This document shows, in pieces, positions 59,807-64,000 of a stretch of 64,000 bases of DNA. The number at the start of each line of letters is the position of its first letter. Position 1 is the first letter of the stretch. Both the position numbers and the translations under genes were made by a program. Below the pieces are notes generated by a model. It saw only the letters and a program-made list of their open reading frames with translations. It was not told where the DNA came from and made no database searches. Source of the DNA: UBA1952 sp965200035 (GTDB lineage Bacteria; Bacteroidota; Bacteroidia; Chitinophagales; Chitinophagaceae); the NCBI GenBank assembly GCA_965200035.1, contig OZ241334.1, positions 744,001 through 808,000 on the forward strand, read 5' to 3'.

Positions 59807-62017
59807 TTATGCAGGAACTTTCCGGGCAGGTTCCCGGTTCCAGAAACGATGCTGTGCAATTGCTTTTACAAACAGCTGCGCTACCTCCGGCAGATCGTTG
59901 CCAACTACGATACCTTCCTGCAATACGGTTCCTTCATCGTAGCTCTCCGGTAATTTCTTAAAGAAGTAAGTTGCCTCTAATACCTGTAATGCTTCGGAAT
60001 CAGCCGAGATGGCTTTGCAATGCTTGAAAGCTTCATTTAAAAAATGAATGGCTTCAGGGCAGGCCGCCAGTGTAGCAACGCTGTTCGTTCCGCCCGGTAC
60101 ATATACCGCATCATAAAACACGGATGCTGCTGTGAGAAAGCTTTTATCGACCGGTATTTCAGAATCATCTTCAGCCTGGATAAAGTTCTGCCGTGGCGCA
60201 ATAATTTCTACGGCCGCACCTTCGGCCAGCAGAACTTCTTTCACCGCAGCAACAGATTTGGCATCAACGCCGTCGGCAGCAAGTATGGCTATACAACGGG
60301 TTTGTATGGTATTGCCCCCTTTACCTGCCATGCTTAACGCTGAAGACGTGGTCATAGATGGCTCCTGAATCACAGATTGATAATGCATCGGATCCGCATC
60401 CGCCGGAACGCTTTGATTAACGGGCATTTCTTTAGGCACTGTAAGACGCAGGGCAAAGGCGACGGCAGATGCGAGACCACTATCTACCTGCGCAAGAATA
60501 CCCAGCATTCGTGCTCTGATATCAACCGTCTGTACTTTCCCGAGCTCAAAGCTCAGGGCATCAATGATGTGATTTTTTTCAGGCTCGCTTTGGCTGTTAT
60601 AAAAAAGCTTCGCCTGACTGTAATGCTCCATGAAGCTATGACTGCGTTCCCGGATTTTATGCGCATCAATCTTTTCAGGGTAAGAAACAAAACCACCTTG
60701 TTCTGCCTTAGCCTGAAAAGGTGAACCACCGCCGAGGCTATTCGGATTATAGCTCGTTTTCCCTTTATTGATCGTCTGTCTCATATGGCCGTCCCTTTGA
60801 TTGTTATGGACCGGAACGATTGGACGGTTAATGGGAATTTCATGAAAATTGGGACCGCCAAGGCGGATCAGCTGTGTATCCGTGTAGGAAAACAAACGTC
60901 CCTGCAACAGCGGATCATTGGTAAAATCAATGCCCGGTACAACATGCCCGATATGGAATGCGACCTGCTCCGTTTCTGCAAAAAAGTTATCCGGATTTCT
61001 GTTCAGTGTCATTTTACCAATAGGTTGCACGGGCACCAGCTCTTCAGGTATCAGCTTTGTAGGATCAAGCAGATCAAAATCAAACTTGAATTCGTCTTCC
61101 TCAGCCACTATCTGAACTCCTAATTCCCACTCTGGAAAATTGCCTGTTTCAATAGCATTCCACAAATCCCTGCGGTGAAAATCAGGGTCCTTGCCGGATA
61201 TATTCTGCGCTTCATCCCAAGCAACGGCATGCACGCCAAGCAAAGGCTTCCAATGGAATTTCACAAAGCTGGATTTGCCTTCTGCATTCACGAAACGGAA
61301 TGTATGCACACCAAATCCTTCCATCATACGCAGGCTGCGTGGCAGGGATCGGTCACTCATCAGCCACATAATCATATGGGTACTTTCCGGCACAAGGGAA
61401 ATGAAGTCCCAGAAGGTATCATGTGCTGAAGCGGCCTGAGGTATCTCGTTATCCGGCTCCGGCTTTACCGCATGAATTAAATCCGGAAATTTCACAGCAT
61501 CCTGTATAAAGAATACCGGCATGTTGTTACCCACCAGATCAAAATTGCCTTCCTGTGTGTAGAACTTGACTGCAAAACCCCGGACATCTCTTGCCAGGTC
61601 GCTGGAACCCCTGGAACCTGCAACAGTCGAGAACCGCACAAAAACAGGTGTTTCAAGATTTGGATCCAGCAGAAAACCGGCTTTGGTCAATGCTGATTGG
61701 CTTTCATAAACTTTAAATATTCCATGAGCTCCCGAGCCACGGGCATGTACAATTCTTTCGGGAATCCGTTCATGGTCGAAATGGGTCATCTTTTCCCTGA
61801 AGATAAAATCTTCAAGCAGTGACGGACCCCGGCTGCCCGCTTTCAGGCTGTTCTGATCATCGTTGATACGTACACCATGATTGGTAGTCATTAGCTGGTC
61901 CGTGGCATCTGATGTGAATCCGGCCAGCTTACCGGTCTTATCATTTTCAGGATTTACTGAGCTGAAATCCCCGGCGTCTGCATTAAGTCTGTCTTTTGCA
62001 GGTTTCTTTTTGTCCAT
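59807..62017 (-). CDS. katE: Large-subunit monofunctional catalase (KatE/HPII type)
   Basis: A 736-residue haem catalase destroying hydrogen peroxide. Catalytic His91 is in ERIVHARGSGAHG, the distal Asn region is VGNNMPVFFIQDAVKFPD, and the haem-ligand tyrosine is in GRLFSYTDTQLIRLGGPNF. After the catalase core (about 25-560) there is a DJ-1/glutamine-amidotransferase-like C-terminal domain (about 590-736, CIAILAADGVDAKSV, VYVPGGTNSVATL), the mark of large HPII catalases. It is downstream of the yciF-like gene, same strand. Confidence 0.96.
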   Translation of the reverse strand: MDKKKPAKDRLNADAGDFSSVNPENDKTGKLAGFTSDATDQLMTTNHGVRINDDQNSLKAGSRGPSLLEDFIFREKMTHFDHERIPERIVHARGSGAHGIFKVYESQSALTKAGFLLDPNLETPVFVRFSTVAGSRGSSDLARDVRGFAVKFYTQEGNFDLVGNNMPVFFIQDAVKFPDLIHAVKPEPDNEIPQAASAHDTFWDFISLVPESTHMIMWLMSDRSLPRSLRMMEGFGVHTFRFVNAEGKSSFVKFHWKPLLGVHAVAWDEAQNISGKDPDFHRRDLWNAIETGNFPEWELGVQIVAEEDEFKFDFDLLDPTKLIPEELVPVQPIGKMTLNRNPDNFFAETEQVAFHIGHVVPGIDFTNDPLLQGRLFSYTDTQLIRLGGPNFHEIPINRPIVPVHNNQRDGHMRQTINKGKTSYNPNSLGGGSPFQAKAEQGGFVSYPEKIDAHKIRERSHSFMEHYSQAKLFYNSQSEPEKNHIIDALSFELGKVQTVDIRARMLGILAQVDSGLASAVAFALRLTVPKEMPVNQSVPADADPMHYQSVIQEPSMTTSSALSMAGKGGNTIQTRCIAILAADGVDAKSVAAVKEVLLAEGAAVEIIAPRQNFIQAEDDSEIPVDKSFLTAASVFYDAVYVPGGTNSVATLAACPEAIHFLNEAFKHCKAISADSEALQVLEATYFFKKLPESYDEGTVLQEGIVVGNDLPEVAQLFVKAIAQHRFWNREPARKVPA

Positions 62018-62104
62018 ATTGAATTCTGTTAATTAAGTGGTGGTTGATTTTAAGCCTGAATGATCAACTCAGGCAGGTTGTAACAGCAGAGAGGAAAAAC
62101 ATAG

Positions 62105-62142
62105 AAAAAATGACAGAGCGGCATTGATCCCTCTATCATTTT
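62105..62142 (-). terminator. Terminator between the yciF-like gene and katE
   Basis: On the minus strand AAAATGATAGAG, a 12-base loop and CTCTGTCATTTT form a 12-bp stem with one wobble, followed by TTTTTTC. It separates the two stress genes at least partly. Confidence 0.75.
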
Positions 62143-62156
62143 CATAACAGATGCAA

Positions 62157-62744
62157 CTACTTTTTTTCCTGCTCTGTGCTGGCTTTATAATTGACGCTGT
62201 TTTCTGCAATCTGAGTCAACAGCATATCGGCTTCCTTCTCTTCATTGAGGGTTTGCTCCAAAATTGCTGCAACCTCGTCCTGACCAAGTGTATAGGCCAG
62301 TTGTGCGAGACCTCCGTAAGTAGAAATTTCATAGTGTTCCACCTTCTGTCCTGCCAGGATCAGGCCCACATCGCGTGTCGCCGTTCCTTTCTCTGTTTCT
62401 TCTATAATGCCTTCACCTTCTTTGACAATGCCTTCCATAGCATCACATTTTTTTGCTACGGCTTTTTCGCCCATAAGCTCAAATACCTGCTCCAGGCGAC
62501 TGACATGTTCCTTAGTGGCTTCAAGATGATCGGCAAATGCTTTTTGCAAATCAGGGGACGTAGCCGCCTTTTGCATTTTAGGAATGGCCTTAGTCAGGTG
62601 GTTTTCGGCCCAATAGATATCCTTCAGCTCATCGATAAAAAACTCCCGCAACATGCTGTCATCAGCACCCTGACCTGCATTTTTGGTTCTTACTTGTTTA
62701 TTGGTTGCTTTTACAGCAGACTCGTTGGGTTGGGATGATTTCAT
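62157..62744 (-). CDS. YciE/YciF-type ferritin-like DUF892 protein
   Basis: A 195-residue protein of the DUF892 ferritin-like family. A variable, Lys/Ala/Asn-rich start (residues 1-28) precedes a four-helix domain: MLREFFIDELKDIYWAENHLTKAIPKMQKAA, LQKAFADHLEATKEHVSRLEQVFELMG, and YEISTYGGLAQLAYTLGQDEVAAILEQTLNEEKEAD. Glu and His residues at helix positions (EL..IYWAE, HLEAT..H, E..TYG) can bind a di-iron site. The family is induced in general stress responses; location beside katE agrees. Confidence 0.9.
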   Translation of the reverse strand: MKSSQPNESAVKATNKQVRTKNAGQGADDSMLREFFIDELKDIYWAENHLTKAIPKMQKAATSPDLQKAFADHLEATKEHVSRLEQVFELMGEKAVAKKCDAMEGIVKEGEGIIEETEKGTATRDVGLILAGQKVEHYEISTYGGLAQLAYTLGQDEVAAILEQTLNEEKEADMLLTQIAENSVNYKASTEQEKK

Positions 62745-63132
62745 ATCCTTACAGCCTGCAATATCGTGCCCTGATAAAGATTAAGATGTTGCATGGCTTT
62801 TCAGCTAATGATCGAACCAGAGACGATTATTACAATCGCTGCATTCCTATTGTAATTGCTAAATTCCTATTGTTGGAGTAAATAATTCAGGTCAGTTAAT
62901 AGCATAAGAAAAGCCGCATTTATAAGCTTAGGATCGTTTTCCTGTATACTTTGTTGAACTATATCAAAGATTACTGCGGCGCGCAGATCAGCCTTAAATT
63001 GATTTGAGACTTGACAACTCGTCTCTGCTGAAATTGACTAATGGGCTTGAATATCTGTGAATCGCTTCTGAACCAATATAGGCCATCAAAGCTGGCATGA
63101 ATTTGAAGCAGAGCGTTTTAAAGCTATTTCTT
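62745..63132. other. Intergenic region upstream of the yciF-like gene
   Basis: About 390 bp with no recognisable gene apart from possible upstream codons of the next plus-strand gene. It carries an inverted repeat and a direct repeat at 62829-62873 and is otherwise AT-rich. Confidence 0.4.
62829..62873. promoter_or_regulatory. Candidate operator: inverted plus direct repeats
   Basis: ATTACAAT (62829-62836) and ATTGTAAT (62849-62856) are inverted repeats with a 12-bp spacer. ATTCCTATTGT occurs twice (62843-62853 and 62863-62873), exactly 20 bp apart, i.e. two helical turns. The site is about 85-130 bp before the yciF-like start and may bind a stress regulator. Confidence 0.45.
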
Positions 63133-63561
63133 ATGATGACGATCCCCAATCCGCAGCAGGAAACATTACAGCAGCTCCATGCCCGCATTGCCCCCAATCA
63201 TCCCGGCGCTAAAATCCGTAAAGTGCTGTGGTCGCCGGAAGCCATCTTTGTACCGTATGGCAATTTCAAATTTGTAGTACGCAACCGCAAAGGCAATCTG
63301 AAAGTAGATCATACATTGCCGGTATTGTACACCATTGCCGCCATTGTCATTAGTATAGCGCTGGCAACCCTTGTGCTGAGCCTGATCTATGGGCAGATCA
63401 CGCCGGGCGTTGGTGGCGCCCTGTTTATTGTCCTGGGCATTGTGATTATGAAATATATTTTTCAGCGGGTCAGGAAGACTGAGTTTGAACAATTTCGCAA
63501 TGAGCTAACGTCTACCGCCAATGGTTTTGACTTTGAGCGGAATATTACCGCAGAGCAATAA
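63133..63561 (+). CDS. Small membrane protein of unknown function
   Basis: A 142-residue protein (154 if the ATG at 63097 is used). A soluble N-terminal half (about 1-60, HARIAPNHPGAKIRKVLWSP, FKFVVRNRKGNLKVDH) is followed by two membrane helices (about 66-87, VLYTIAAIVISIALATLVLSL, and 92-110, ITPGVGGALFIVLGIVIMKYI) and a charged tail (QRVRKTEFEQFRNEL). I do not recognise the family. The later ATG is used because the residues before it look unlike a conserved start, but this is uncertain. Confidence 0.6.
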   Translation: MMTIPNPQQETLQQLHARIAPNHPGAKIRKVLWSPEAIFVPYGNFKFVVRNRKGNLKVDHTLPVLYTIAAIVISIALATLVLSLIYGQITPGVGGALFIVLGIVIMKYIFQRVRKTEFEQFRNELTSTANGFDFERNITAEQ

Positions 63562-63600
63562 GCGCCTATTCAAAAATCACAAAATAATCTGCAGGACGTC

Positions 63601-63656
63601 GGGCTGAGCTTGCTGTCGCCCATGGGTGGTTATCCTTCGGCGAGCTCAGGATGACA
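63601..63656. repeat. Degenerate intergenic repeat with TCATCCTGAGC core
   Basis: The segment contains, on the minus strand, TGTCATCCTGAGCTCGCCG and AAGGAT (63656-63632), preceded on the plus strand by GGGCTGAGCTTGCTGTCGCC that can pair with it imperfectly. Sequences of this form are common dispersed intergenic repeats in many bacterial genomes. Only this copy is visible here. Confidence 0.4.
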
Positions 63657-63666
63657 AGTCGTTAGC

Positions 63667-64000
63667 TTAAGAATCCTTCCTCAGCCATTCAAAGCTATGC
63701 TCCGGCTTTTCTGCATCAAAGCCCTGATAGCGCAGCACCCAGATGCCGGACATGGTAGCGGTGTGAACGATCTGATCGCTTGCGTGAACACATACAAAAA
63801 CGGGCTGCACCTTCAGCGCCGTTATCGATGGCATATGCACCTTGAGCTTATCCAGAATGGTGAGCATTTGTATAAAGGCTTCTTCCTTTAGCTGGTTCTT
63901 TACCTCGATAATGTAGGCATGGGTATCAGACATGGCCAGCAGGTCTATTTCCAAGCCTTGCTTTTTATCCCATAGCCTCCGGAAGCGGTGCATGAAGGTA
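63667..64000 (-). CDS. Partial PD-(D/E)XK nuclease-like protein (C-terminus)
   Basis: The minus-strand frame is open from the window end to a stop at 63667, showing about 111 codons. An in-frame ATG at 63993 exists, but the frame continues upstream (RFRRLWDKKQ preceded by Thr-Phe), so the gene probably starts outside the window. LEIDLLAMSDTHAYIIEVKNQL has the E-x-D...E-V-K pattern of PD-(D/E)XK nuclease folds, as in DUF3782-like proteins. Its role is unknown. Confidence 0.6.
   Translation of the reverse strand, partial: TFMHRFRRLWDKKQGLEIDLLAMSDTHAYIIEVKNQLKEEAFIQMLTILDKLKVHMPSITALKVQPVFVCVHASDQIVHTATMSGIWVLRYQGFDAEKPEHSFEWLRKDS

Noticed and set aside
62843..62873. OxyR binding site upstream of the yciF-like gene
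   Set aside because: The CTAT elements are 20 bp apart and lack the ATAG partners required by the OxyR pattern.
1..64000. CRISPR arrays, insertion sequences, prophage or integrated element
   Set aside because: I found no regularly spaced repeats, transposase, integrase, phage structural gene or target-site duplication beside the two tRNA genes.

Overview
The window is chromosomal DNA of a Bacteroidota bacterium, most likely a Chitinophagaceae-type member; the phylum is well supported and the family is inference. Grounds are a type IX secretion (T9SS) C-terminal sorting domain, many promoters of the Bacteroidota form TAnnTTTG, weak Shine-Dalgarno sites, paired BatD/BatE genes, an FtsI with a PASTA domain, an MraY with an extra loop, and an FtsZ with a long tail. 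No insertion sequence, phage, CRISPR array or rRNA operon was seen.

Layout. 0-4.6 kb: panD, a YbhN-like membrane protein, a heptose-1-phosphate adenylyltransferase, a DAO-type flavoenzyme and an orphan type III-like DNA methyltransferase. 4.6-13.7 kb: SurA-like chaperone, TPR protein, a SulP transporter/carbonic anhydrase pair, metF, a T9SS cargo protein and trigger factor. 13.9-26.4 kb: accessory genes, namely a multi-PAS kinase, an SRAP protein, a class A beta-lactamase divergent from an AraC regulator, VOC, GNAT and DinB proteins, a MarR regulator divergent from a membrane protein/cytochrome c/NAD(P)-binding cluster, a TetR-flavin monooxygenase operon and tRNA-Leu(UAG). 26.5-31.6 kb: a TPR hybrid kinase followed by a receiver protein with a C-terminal membrane helix, a sigma factor and a MaoC-fold protein.

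31.6-48.6 kb is the division and cell wall (dcw) cluster, all on the + strand: mraZ, rsmH, ftsL-like, ftsI, murE, mraY, murD, ftsW, murG, murC, ftsQ, ftsA, ftsZ, closed by a strong terminator. It makes lipid II precursors from UDP-MurNAc-peptide onward, flips and polymerises them at the septum, and builds the FtsA/FtsZ ring. The AT-rich 400 bp before mraZ carries three phased DnaA-box-like 9-mers, a 16-bp palindrome and MraZ-type TGGGA repeats: a candidate replication origin or a DnaA-controlled dcw promoter.

48.9-64 kb: a lipoprotein, fumC, a di-haem peroxidase, a secreted protein, an SDR enzyme, batD-batE, a NodB deacetylase, TatD, tRNA-Ser(GGA), an ankyrin protein, a large catalase, a YciE/YciF ferritin-like protein, a small membrane protein and the end of a nuclease-like gene that runs off the window.

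The most unusual points are the DnaA-box cluster, the membrane-anchored receiver, the lysine-rich tail on FtsQ, the orphan methyltransferase whose conserved frame extends upstream of any normal start codon, a palindromic TetR operator whose outer promoter faces no intact gene, and several promoters placed so that the mRNA would be leaderless.
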